Positions 37,454 through 45,098 of a DNA stretch of 64,000 bases are shown piece after piece. This stretch comes from Massilia sp. Root351 (GTDB lineage: Bacteria; Pseudomonadota; Gammaproteobacteria; Burkholderiales; Burkholderiaceae_D), in NCBI RefSeq assembly GCF_001425045.1, contig NZ_LMDJ01000001.1, positions 1 to 64,000 on the forward strand, given 5' to 3'. The position numbers and the translations under genes were made by a program. Within the stretch, counting starts at the first letter, position 1. Every line of letters begins with the position of its first letter. The notes below the pieces were generated by a model. It had not been told where the DNA came from. It was given only the letters and a program-made list of their open reading frames with translations, and searched no databases.

Positions 37454-37481
37454 ACCCGCCGCTCCCCGGCGGGTTTTTTTT
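37454..37481 (+). terminator. Rho-independent terminator
   Basis: ACCCGCCG at 37454-37461 pairs with CGGCGGGT at 37467-37474 and is followed by eight T. It lies 120 bases after the WYL regulator stop. A TATAGT box at 37409-37414 upstream means it could alternatively end a short RNA of about 60 nt. Confidence 0.88.
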
Positions 37482-37489
37482 GCCCAAAT

Positions 37490-37518
37490 TTGAGAATGAT
37501 TCTCATTTGCGATATGAT
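37490..37518 (+). promoter_or_regulatory. Fur-box-overlapped sigma70 promoter of the siderophore receptor
   Basis: A -35 box TTGAGA (37490-37495) and a -10 box TATGAT (37513-37518) are 17 bases apart. The palindrome TGAGAAT-G-ATTCTCA at 37491-37505 covers the -35 element and matches the GATAATGATAATCATTATC Fur consensus well. Ferric-uptake repression of the downstream TonB receptor under iron-replete conditions is inferred. Confidence 0.8.
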
Positions 37519-37553
37519 GCCGGGTCAGTCACTGCAAATTTGAAAGCCACGTC

Positions 37554-39644
37554 ATGCCCCGCTTTTTCTTCCTCACTTTCGTGCTGTCCGCCTCGTCCCT
37601 GGCCTGGGCCCAGGACGATACCGTGCTCGGCACGGTGCGCGTCACCGCCGCGCGCGCGCAGGGCTTCCTGCCCAACACGGTGGAAGCGGGCAGCTTCCGC
37701 GGCAGCAGCATCATGGACGTGCCCTCCACCGTCAACGTGGTCACGCGCGACGTGCTGGAACTGCAGGCCGCGGGCGGGCTGTACGACGCGCTGCGCAACA
37801 CCGCCGGCGTTACGCGCCAGCAGAACGCCGGCGACACCTGGGACCAGCTGGTAATACGCGGCATCCCGGTCGAGAACCGCACCAACTACCGCCTGAACGG
37901 CTCGCTGCCCATCATGAACTTCTCGCAGGTGGCGATGGAGAACAAGGAGCGGGTGGAAGTGCTGAAGGGCGCCTCGGCGCTGTACTACGGCTTCACCACG
38001 CCGGCCGGGGTGGTGAACTTCGTCACCAGGCGCGCCGGCGCCACCCCCGTCACCAGTGCCGGCCTGCAGATCGACGATAACGGCAGCGCCGTGGCCAGCG
38101 CCGACGTGGCGCGCCGCTTCGGCGGCGCCAACGAATTCGGCCTGCGCGTGAACGCCGCCGGCGGCGTGCTGGGCTCCCACCTGGACGGCGTGGACGACGG
38201 CATGCGCCGCTTCGCCTCGGCCGCCTTCGACTGGCGCGTGTCGCCGCGCCTGCTGCTGAAAGCGGACCTGGAATACGACCGCCGCAAGATGACCGAGCAG
38301 GTGGGCGTCGCGCTGCCGGCCGTGGCCGACGGCGCCATCCCGCTGCCGCGCGCGGTGGACCCGCGCCGCCCGGCCGGCCCCGAAGAAGCCCTCTTCGAAG
38401 CGCGCGTGGCCAACGCCCAGTTGCGTGCCGACTATGCGCTGGGCGACAACTGGGCGCTGACCGTGGAAGCAGGCCGCTCGGAGACGGAGCGCGGCCGCCG
38501 CCTGGCCATCTTCCGCTTCAACAACAACGCCGCCGTGGCCACCGGCGCCGGCCGCATCAACGGCAACATCCAGACCTCGGTGACCGCGTCCGAGCTGCTG
38601 CGGGCGGAACTGGCCGGCAGCTTCGGCACCGGCGCCATCCGCCACGAGCTGACCCTGGGCGCCGCCCGCACCGTCAAGACCCAGGATCCGATCTACCAGG
38701 CCAACTACACCATCGCCGCGCAAAACCTGTACCACCCGCAGCCGATCGCCGGCATCGTCTACGGCGCCGTGCCCACGGCGCCCACCACGGCGGCGCTGGC
38801 CTCGCGCGACGCCGGCCTGTACGCGCTGGACCGCATGGAGCTGGGGGCGCGGTGGCAGCTGATCGCCGGCCTGCGCCGCGCCGGCTACCGCAGCGAGCAG
38901 GGTGCGGCGCGCTACGACGCCGCCAAGACCGCGCCGATGGCGGCCGTGGTCTACAAGGCCGCGCCGGAGCTGAGCTTCTACGCTTCCGCCGCGCAAGGCC
39001 TGGAAGAGGGCGAAACCGGCCCCACCGGCACCGCCAACCAGGGCGAGCGCCTGGCGCCGGGCGTCAGCAAGCAGCGCGAGCTGGGCACGCGCTGGCGCGC
39101 CGGTGGCGGCAACGGCGGCACCCTGCTGTCGGCGGCGCTGTTCGAGATCGAGCGTCCCGGCTACTACACCAACAGTGCCAACCGTTACGTGGCAGACGGC
39201 CAGCAGCGCTACCGCGGCCTGGAGCTGTCCACCCAGGGCCAGCTCACGCGCGAACTGGCGTGGCAAACCTCGGCGCAGTGGCTCGCTCCGCGTTTCCGCA
39301 ACATCAGCGCCGCCTACAACGGCAAGCTGCCGGAGAACGCCGCGCGCCAGACCGCCAGCGCCTTCCTGTCCTACGCGCCGGCGGCGCTGCCTGGCTGGTC
39401 GATCAACGGCGGCGCCTACCATACCGGCAAGCGCCCGGTGAACGATCTGAACCAGGCCTGGCTGGGCGGCGTCACCCTGTTCAGCGCCGGTACCCGTTAC
39501 GTGACGCAGGCGTTCGGCAAGCGCACCACCTGGCAAGCCAATGTGGAAAACGCAAGCGGCAAGCAGTACTGGGCGGCCGGCGGCACGCGCCTGTCGGCCG
39601 GCCTGCCGCGCACGGTCAAGCTCAGCATGAAAGTGGATCTGTAG
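37554..39644 (+). CDS. TonB-dependent siderophore receptor
   Basis: A 696-residue outer-membrane active transporter for a ferric siderophore. The signal peptide (MPRFFFLTFVLSASSLAWAQ) is followed by the plug domain: TVRVTAARAQG, DVPSTVNVVTRDVLEL, LVIRGIPVENR and the conserved RVEVLKGASALYYG. The rest is a 22-strand-type barrel rich in aromatic and Gly/Asn turns. The C-terminus reads VKLSMKVDL, lacking the terminal Phe usual in barrel proteins, although TonB receptors vary here. The Fur-box promoter just upstream supports an iron role. No siderophore biosynthesis genes lie nearby, so it may take up foreign siderophores. Confidence 0.92.
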   Translation: MPRFFFLTFVLSASSLAWAQDDTVLGTVRVTAARAQGFLPNTVEAGSFRGSSIMDVPSTVNVVTRDVLELQAAGGLYDALRNTAGVTRQQNAGDTWDQLVIRGIPVENRTNYRLNGSLPIMNFSQVAMENKERVEVLKGASALYYGFTTPAGVVNFVTRRAGATPVTSAGLQIDDNGSAVASADVARRFGGANEFGLRVNAAGGVLGSHLDGVDDGMRRFASAAFDWRVSPRLLLKADLEYDRRKMTEQVGVALPAVADGAIPLPRAVDPRRPAGPEEALFEARVANAQLRADYALGDNWALTVEAGRSETERGRRLAIFRFNNNAAVATGAGRINGNIQTSVTASELLRAELAGSFGTGAIRHELTLGAARTVKTQDPIYQANYTIAAQNLYHPQPIAGIVYGAVPTAPTTAALASRDAGLYALDRMELGARWQLIAGLRRAGYRSEQGAARYDAAKTAPMAAVVYKAAPELSFYASAAQGLEEGETGPTGTANQGERLAPGVSKQRELGTRWRAGGGNGGTLLSAALFEIERPGYYTNSANRYVADGQQRYRGLELSTQGQLTRELAWQTSAQWLAPRFRNISAAYNGKLPENAARQTASAFLSYAPAALPGWSINGGAYHTGKRPVNDLNQAWLGGVTLFSAGTRYVTQAFGKRTTWQANVENASGKQYWAAGGTRLSAGLPRTVKLSMKVDL

Positions 39645-39668
39645 CGCGGATTTATAGCCTAACGCTAC

Positions 39669-39683
39669 TGACAGAAACTGTCA
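39669..39683. promoter_or_regulatory. Inverted repeat TGACAG-AAA-CTGTCA, possible operator
   Basis: A perfect 6-bp inverted repeat with a 3-base centre lies 50 bases before the glutathione S-transferase start, and a TAATAT box (39695-39700) lies between. Such a site suits a dimeric regulator, but the regulator is unknown. Confidence 0.4.
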
Positions 39684-39732
39684 TGGCTGTCTCTTAATAT
39701 AGCTTTATCGCTAATCACAAACGGAGCCAGCC

Positions 39733-40371
39733 ATGCGCATATACCACCACCCGATTTCGTCCAATGCCCGCCGCGTGGCCATGCTGGCTGCCCACCTGGG
39801 GGCGGCGGTGGAATTCGTCGAAGTTGACCTGATGAGCGCGGACGACCGGCGCCGCCTGGGCGAGCTCAATCCCAACAGCAAGATCCCGGTGCTGGAAGAC
39901 GACGGCTTCGTGCTGTGGGAATCCTGCGCCATCATGCAGTACCTGGCCGAGAAGACGCCGGGCCAGACCGTCTACCCGCAGGACGTGCGTGTGCGCGCCG
40001 ACGTCAACCGCTGGATGTTCTGGGCCTGCCAGCACCTCTCGCCGGCCATCGGCGTGCTGACCTGGGAGCGTATCTGGAAAGGCTATGTGACCGGCCAGGG
40101 ACCGGACGCGCGCGAAGAAGAGCGCGGCGAAAGCGACCTGGCCGATTACGCCACCGTGCTGGACAAGCACCTGGCGGGCCGCCAGTGGGTGGTGGGCGAC
40201 AGCCTGACCCTGGCCGACCTGGCGCTGGCCGCGCCCATCATGTACCTCGACCAGGCCGCGCTGCCGCTGGGCGGCTACGCCAACCTGATGGCCTGGTTCG
40301 GGCGCATGCAGCAGCTGCCTGCGTGGAAGCGGACGCAGCAGGCGCTGCCGCCGCAGCCGGCGGAGGCCTGA
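39733..40371 (+). CDS. Glutathione S-transferase family protein
   Basis: A 212-residue cytoplasmic enzyme. The thioredoxin-like N-terminal domain has IYHHPISSNARRV, with a Ser available as the glutathione-activating residue, the cis-Pro segment NSKIPVLEDDGF and the glutathione-binding LWESCAIMQYLAEK. The all-helical C-terminal domain contains WVVGDSLTLADLALAAP, the conserved capping-box region. Substrate unknown; family members detoxify electrophiles. The start follows GGAGCC. Confidence 0.9.
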   Translation: MRIYHHPISSNARRVAMLAAHLGAAVEFVEVDLMSADDRRRLGELNPNSKIPVLEDDGFVLWESCAIMQYLAEKTPGQTVYPQDVRVRADVNRWMFWACQHLSPAIGVLTWERIWKGYVTGQGPDAREEERGESDLADYATVLDKHLAGRQWVVGDSLTLADLALAAPIMYLDQAALPLGGYANLMAWFGRMQQLPAWKRTQQALPPQPAEA

Positions 40372-40507
40372 GCCATGTGCCTGTTATGCGACACGGCGCG
40401 CAAGTCGCGCCAGCGCCTGGCGGGCGCGGTGAATTCGGCGCATCCGGCGCCGAACCTGGCTCCGGGCCCGTTGCCGAATTTGCTGCTTGGTTTGCTGCCC
40501 AATATGG

Positions 40508-40541
40508 GCCCGGCTTTGGCCGGGCTTGCGGTTCCGCAAGC
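40508..40541 (+). other. Two adjoining GC-rich hairpins, possible transcription stop
   Basis: GCCCGGC at 40508-40514 pairs with GCCGGGC at 40519-40525, and GCTTGCGG at 40524-40531 pairs with CCGCAAGC at 40534-40541. The stems share two bases, so they may be alternatives. No T-run follows directly, so a terminator role is tentative. They lie in the 267-base gap between the transferase gene and the next operon. Confidence 0.4.
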
Positions 40542-40577
40542 GATAAAAGCCGGGTGAGATTTTCGCAAGGATGTTTT

Positions 40578-40586
40578 TGTTATAAG
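40578..40586 (+). promoter_or_regulatory. Candidate extended -10 promoter of the five-gene coiled-coil operon
   Basis: TG-T-TATAAG at 40578-40586 matches an extended -10 element, which can work without a good -35. It is 52 bases upstream of the first ATG of the operon. No clear -35 box or operator is visible. Confidence 0.4.
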
Positions 40587-40638
40587 ATGCGTTGCGGGCT
40601 ACTTTCTTTATAGCAAACCCATCACTTGCGAGTCTCGA

Positions 40639-41778
40639 ATGAACCAAATCAGCTATCTCGACCGTGCAGTCAATGCGCTGCGCACCATCGGCGTCAACCT
40701 GGGCAACCGCGAGGCTGCTCCGGTGGTGCCGCTGCTGGAGAAAGTCTCCAAATACGATGCCGTGAAAATCACGGCCATCGCCACCACGCTGCAGTACTCG
40801 TCCACCTTCAACGCCGCCGTGCGCGACCAGATCCAGGGCATGGACATCTCCACCCGCTACGCCGAGATCACCACCGGCTTCAACTCCATCCGCGAGGATG
40901 CCGAGAAGATGAGCGGCTGGATGGCCGACGGCAAGATCGACTTCCAGGAACGCATCCAGATGGGCTGGATGAAGATGCGCCGCGGTTCGATTCCCGACCG
41001 CTTCAACGACATCCGCGCCACCTACCTGGACGTGGCCAAGTCGGCCAACGAACAGATCCAGCGCGAGAACGCCATCCTGGAAGCCTACCGCGACTTCCGC
41101 ATGGCGCTGAAAACGGCCGAGGTGGACGCGCAGCAGGTGCTGGAAACGGCGACCGCCGAACTGGAGCGCCGCAAGGTTGCGCTGGACGTGGCCAACAAGG
41201 CCACCGAAAACGTGGCCGACGCCGTCGAGCGCGCGCGCCTGGAACTGGCGCGCGACGAAGCGCTGCGCGCGGTGCAGGACGAGGACAAGTCCTACCAGAT
41301 CGTGAAAGACATCGCCGACGACCTGAAGACCTCCTACAACACGGCCGAACTGGTGTTCGCCCGCCTGCAGCAGACCCATACCGTCAAGGAGCGCATCTAC
41401 CAGCGCGCCGTGACCTTCTTCGCCACCAACGAAGTGGTGTTCACCGGCCTGGCCGCGTCGTTCACCTCGATGGCCGGCCTGGCAGAAACCACCAGCACCA
41501 TGGACGCCATGACCGACGGCATCAACCAGGGCCTGGAATCGCTGGCCAAGGCCGGCGGCCAGCAGCTCGAAGCGGGCCTGCGCGCCGGCTACGGTTCCAC
41601 GCTGAAGGCCAGCTCGGTGAGCGCGCTGGCCAACGCCATCGTTGAATTCCAGGGCAGCAGCCTGAAACTGATCGAAGAACTGCGCGAGGAATCGACCCGC
41701 ACCTCGAAAGAGATCGAAGCGGCCACCGAGGACAGCAAACAGCGCTTCATCGCCCTGCTGAACAAGGGCGCTGCTTAG
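40639..41778 (+). CDS. Coiled-coil protein, first gene of an uncharacterised five-gene operon
   Basis: A 379-residue, mostly helical protein without signal peptide or clear transmembrane span. It begins MNQISYLDRAVNALRTIGV, and central residues about 130-240 form long charged heptad-like helices (ETATAELERRKVALDVANKA, RARLELARDEALRAVQDEDK). A weakly hydrophobic stretch, VVFTGLAASFTSMAGLAE, lies near residue 275. I recall similar proteins being labelled simply 'cell surface protein', a label with no functional support that I know of. Its stop codon TAG shares its last base with the GTG start of the next gene, implying coupled translation. No enzymatic motif is seen. Possible roles include a scaffold for the membrane proteins encoded downstream. 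Confidence 0.8.
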   Translation: MNQISYLDRAVNALRTIGVNLGNREAAPVVPLLEKVSKYDAVKITAIATTLQYSSTFNAAVRDQIQGMDISTRYAEITTGFNSIREDAEKMSGWMADGKIDFQERIQMGWMKMRRGSIPDRFNDIRATYLDVAKSANEQIQRENAILEAYRDFRMALKTAEVDAQQVLETATAELERRKVALDVANKATENVADAVERARLELARDEALRAVQDEDKSYQIVKDIADDLKTSYNTAELVFARLQQTHTVKERIYQRAVTFFATNEVVFTGLAASFTSMAGLAETTSTMDAMTDGINQGLESLAKAGGQQLEAGLRAGYGSTLKASSVSALANAIVEFQGSSLKLIEELREESTRTSKEIEAATEDSKQRFIALLNKGAA

Positions 41779-43208
41779 TGGCGGCAGGCAGGCTGTCCGA
41801 ACAACTGGGAGCGATGTCCATCATTGATGATCTGCGCCACCGGCAAATGGTGGTGGCCGAGCATCTCGACCTGCCGCGCCGCCGCGCCGACGCGGAGCAG
41901 CGCATCCGCAACTACTACGCGGCGCACAACATCCCGGTGGACGACGCGCTGGTCGCGCAAGGCGTGCGCGCCTACTTCGACGGCCGCCTGGAATTCCGTC
42001 CCGCCGCGCCGGGCAAGCTGGCCGGCTTGCTGTCGCGCCTGTACGTCAAGCGCGGCGAGCACGCGAAGGCCTACGGTCTGTGGCTGGGCTGCGCCGCGAC
42101 CTGCCTGGCCATGTGGGGCGGCATGAACTACCGCGACCACTGGCGCCTGCACCGCGACAGCCGCGAACACGTGGCGCAGCTGGCCGAGGTGCTGGAGCAG
42201 GCGCGCGCCAGCCAGAAGGACGTGATCGCGCAGGCGGTGCAGCTGGCCGGACGCTCCGGCGCGGCCCACGCGCAGCTGCGGCCCGCCGCAGCCATGCTGG
42301 CCCAGGTGCAGGCCGGGCTGCAACAAACCGAAGCAACGCTGAAGGACGCCGCGCCCGAAGCGGACGCCATCACCGCAGACAACCGCGGCGCCTTCCTGGC
42401 GGCGCTCGGCCAGCGCAAGGCCGAAGCCCAGTCCGCGCAAGCCGTGCTGACGCAGGCGCAGCACACGCTGCAGCGGCTGGAGCTGATGCTTGGGGCGCAA
42501 TCGGCCATGCTGGCGCTGCAGCGCCAGTACAGCGAAGCGGTGCTGTGGAACGCGCCGGCCATCCGGCAGCAGGTGCGCAAGGTGCAACTGGCGCTGGAAG
42601 AAAACAATGGCGCCGGCGCCACCGCCGCGCAGCTCGCCGTAACGGAACTGGGTACGCAGCTGGCGCAGGCCGCCCTGGCGGAAGGCCACCTGCAGGACGT
42701 GCGCCAAGTCGTTTCACTGCTTGGCAAGATGGGCTTGTCCGGCGACGACAGGCTGCGCGTGCAGGCGCTGTCGCAGTCGGCCCTGAGTGCCGCCGCGCAG
42801 CTGGACGCAGGGCGCGTGGAGGCGCTGGCCGCGCAGGCTGAGGCCTTGCTGAGCTTCGCCAGGCTGCCGCTGAACATTCTGGTGGCCGACCGCGACGGTG
42901 TGCGCTCGGGAGTGGAGCGCAACTACAACGCATCGGGCGGCAAGTCCTGGTACCTGATTGTCGAAGCGCTGGACGCGGAGGGCAACAATGTGCAAGTCCC
43001 GGTGCGCAATGCGGAAACCGGCGACAGCACCTGGACCGAATTCTATGGCGTGCGCGTGAGCCGCAGCGAGTATGAGAGGGTGAAGGCCGAGAAGCAGTCC
43101 AGCGGCCACGTGGACAGCCGCGAGATGGGCAGCAAGCCGGCCAACTCGCTCACGGTGCGCTACGCGCGCACGCTGAAGGCGCAGCCCGACACGATTACGG
43201 AGTGGTGA
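41778..43208 (+). CDS. Membrane protein with DUF6384-like N-terminus (module B, long form)
   Basis: A 476-residue protein. Residues 1-75 (LSEQLGAMSIIDDLRHRQMV, then DLPRRRADAEQRIRNYY) are strongly similar to the short protein encoded at 44759-45094. One transmembrane helix lies at about 101-117 (LWLGCAATCLAMWGG). A long helical, alanine/glutamine-rich region follows to about 360. A compact C-terminal domain starts at PLNILVADRDGVRSGVERNY and includes GGKSWYLIVEALDAEGN. The family resembles what I remember as DUF6384, unverified. Translation starts at a GTG overlapping the previous stop (TAGTG), and the TGA stop overlaps the next ATG (TGATG), so three consecutive genes are coupled. Confidence 0.8.
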   Translation: MAAGRLSEQLGAMSIIDDLRHRQMVVAEHLDLPRRRADAEQRIRNYYAAHNIPVDDALVAQGVRAYFDGRLEFRPAAPGKLAGLLSRLYVKRGEHAKAYGLWLGCAATCLAMWGGMNYRDHWRLHRDSREHVAQLAEVLEQARASQKDVIAQAVQLAGRSGAAHAQLRPAAAMLAQVQAGLQQTEATLKDAAPEADAITADNRGAFLAALGQRKAEAQSAQAVLTQAQHTLQRLELMLGAQSAMLALQRQYSEAVLWNAPAIRQQVRKVQLALEENNGAGATAAQLAVTELGTQLAQAALAEGHLQDVRQVVSLLGKMGLSGDDRLRVQALSQSALSAAAQLDAGRVEALAAQAEALLSFARLPLNILVADRDGVRSGVERNYNASGGKSWYLIVEALDAEGNNVQVPVRNAETGDSTWTEFYGVRVSRSEYERVKAEKQSSGHVDSREMGSKPANSLTVRYARTLKAQPDTITEW

Positions 43209-44737
43209 TGGAGCAGGATACCTACATTGCGGAACTCGAGGCCTTTTGCAGCCAGCACGAGCAGGCCCTGGCCGGCATCGAACGGCAGAGCGCCGACACC
43301 GCCGCGCGCCAGGCCGGGTGCGACGCCGCCAGCGCCGGGCTGCTGGGACAGGTGGCCGAGCTCCAGCTGGACCAGCAGGTCGAGTTCGGCAACCGGGTCA
43401 AGAGCGAACTGGCCGACCGCGCGCGCGAAGAGCAGCGCGAGCGCGCCCGGCTGGCCCAGGCCGAAGCCACGGTGGCGCAGGCGCTGGCCGCGCGCGACCT
43501 TGCGCGCCGCGAGTGCGAGGCGCTGCGCAGCCAGCTGCACGCCAACCTGGCCGCCGACACGGCGTTCGTCATCAGTGCGCAGACGCACGTGCTGGCGCGC
43601 CAGGCGCGCGATGCCTTCCAGCCGGACCACCACGAGCTGAGCGCCGAATGCAGCGCCAAGCTGGGCCCCTACCAGGCCGAGGGCAGCCTGTACGCCTACC
43701 TGCGGCAGCGCCGCTACGGCGACCGCAGCTACGGCGCGCTGCCGCCGGTGCGCATGCTGGATGCCTGGGTCGCGCGGCTCTGCCATTTCAAGGAAAACCG
43801 CGCCTCGGAGCAGACCTTGCTGGAGATGCAGCAGGAACTGGCGCGCCGCGCCTGCTTGCTGGACGCGGACCTGGCGCAGGCGGCCCAAGCCGAGCACAAG
43901 CTGCTTGACGCCGCCGCCGCCGCGCTGGGCCTGCCGGGCGCCGAGGCGCGCCTGGCCGAGCGCAGCCGCGAGCTGGACTTGCAGCAGGGCGCCGTCGCCG
44001 GCGTGCGCGCGGTGCTGGCCGCCTACGCGGACAAGAGCGACGCGCGCTATGTCGCGGCGCAGCAGCTGGTGCGGAATTTCCTGCAGGCCCGTTCCATCGA
44101 CGAGCTGGCGGCGCAGGCGGCCGCCACCCCGGCAGCGGAAGACGACGCGCTGGTGCAGCGCCTGGCCGGCCTGCGGCAGGAGCGCGCCGCGCTGGAGCAG
44201 GCATACGGCGCGCTGGCGGAGCGCCTGCGCGAGGCCCGCGAAAAACGGCTGCTGGCCGGCGAAATCCGGGACCGGCTGCTCGAGGCGCTGCCGCAGGCGG
44301 GCGGCGTGACGCGCCACTTCTTCGAGGACGAACTGGATCTGCGGCAGGTGCTGGACGGCTACGTGAACGGCAAGTACAGCGAACAGCAGGTGCACGCGGA
44401 AATCGGGCGCCACACGCGCGAGCTGGGGCCTTACCATGACGACGATGGTACGATCTCGTGGATCGAAGTCGGCAAGACCGGCGCCAAGCTTACCGGCACC
44501 GTGCTGCTGACGGTGGGGGCCGTGGTGGTGGCGGTGGTGGGCGCGCTGGCCAGCAGCGGCGGTGGCTCGTCCTCTTCCGGCTCGCGCCGGCGTTCGGGGC
44601 GCGGCAATTCGGGCGGCAGCAACTGGGGCAGCAGCGCATCGGGCGGCACATCAAACGGCCGCTCCAGCGGTAGTGGCAGTAGCAGCAGCTCGGACAGCAG
44701 CAGCGGCGGCAGCTACAGCACCAGCGACAGTTTTTAG
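43208..44737 (+). CDS. Coiled-coil membrane protein with Gly/Ser-rich tail (module C, long form)
   Basis: A 509-residue protein. Residues 1-400 are predominantly helical and contain a conserved core (LGPYQAEGSLYAYLRQRRYG to WVARLCHFKENRASEQ) also found in the protein encoded at 45099-46364. A second shared region runs from SDARYVAAQQL through ATPAAEDDALV to LDGYVNGKYS. A transmembrane helix follows at about 425-448 (GTVLLTVGAVVVAVVGALA), then a roughly 60-residue low-complexity tail of Gly, Ser, Arg and Asn ending STSDSF. Such tails recall those of TPM-domain membrane proteins, but no TPM domain is seen. The ATG at 43208 overlaps the upstream stop; a GTG six bases earlier is possible. Confidence 0.78.
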   Translation: MEQDTYIAELEAFCSQHEQALAGIERQSADTAARQAGCDAASAGLLGQVAELQLDQQVEFGNRVKSELADRAREEQRERARLAQAEATVAQALAARDLARRECEALRSQLHANLAADTAFVISAQTHVLARQARDAFQPDHHELSAECSAKLGPYQAEGSLYAYLRQRRYGDRSYGALPPVRMLDAWVARLCHFKENRASEQTLLEMQQELARRACLLDADLAQAAQAEHKLLDAAAAALGLPGAEARLAERSRELDLQQGAVAGVRAVLAAYADKSDARYVAAQQLVRNFLQARSIDELAAQAAATPAAEDDALVQRLAGLRQERAALEQAYGALAERLREAREKRLLAGEIRDRLLEALPQAGGVTRHFFEDELDLRQVLDGYVNGKYSEQQVHAEIGRHTRELGPYHDDDGTISWIEVGKTGAKLTGTVLLTVGAVVVAVVGALASSGGGSSSSGSRRRSGRGNSGGSNWGSSASGGTSNGRSSGSGSSSSSDSSSGGSYSTSDSF

Positions 44738-44758
44738 TGGCATGAAAGGACAGGCGGT

Positions 44759-45094
44759 ATGGCAGGGAGTCTGAGTGAGCAGCTGGGCGCGATGGCCATC
44801 ATCGACGAGCTGCGCCACCGGCAGATGGTGGTGGACGAATATCTCGACCTGCCCAGGCGGCGCGAGGAAGTGGCCGCGCGCATCCGCGAATACTACGCAG
44901 CGAACCGGCTCGCCGTGGATGACGAGCTGATCGCCGAAGGCGTGCGCGCCTATTTCGCACAGCGCCTGGAATTCGAACCCGGCCCCGCCGACCCCGCCGA
45001 ACGCGAAAAAGCGCTGCAATACATTGCAGCCCAGCGTGCCGGCCAGGGACGCCCGTCCGGCTGGAAAAGCTGGCTGACCCGCCTTGTCAAATAA
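44759..45094 (+). CDS. DUF6384-like small soluble protein (module B, short form)
   Basis: A 111-residue protein almost entirely homologous to the first 75 residues of the module B long form: LSEQLGAMAIIDELRHRQMVV, DLPRRREEVAARIREYYAA and DELIAEGVRAYFAQRLEF. It lacks the transmembrane helix and C-terminal domain, ending with a basic SGWKSWLTRLVK amphipathic-looking segment that might touch the membrane. A GAAAGGA ribosome site lies upstream. It may act as a soluble partner or competitor of the long form; that is inference. Confidence 0.78.
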   Translation: MAGSLSEQLGAMAIIDELRHRQMVVDEYLDLPRRREEVAARIREYYAANRLAVDDELIAEGVRAYFAQRLEFEPGPADPAEREKALQYIAAQRAGQGRPSGWKSWLTRLVK

Positions 45095-45098
45095 CGCC

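Noticed and set aside
40375..40557. 60-codon frame just after the glutathione S-transferase gene
   Set aside because: It starts four bases after the upstream stop, but no ribosome site was identified, it runs through two hairpins and gives a proline/leucine/alanine-rich sequence with no recognised family; not enough support for a gene.
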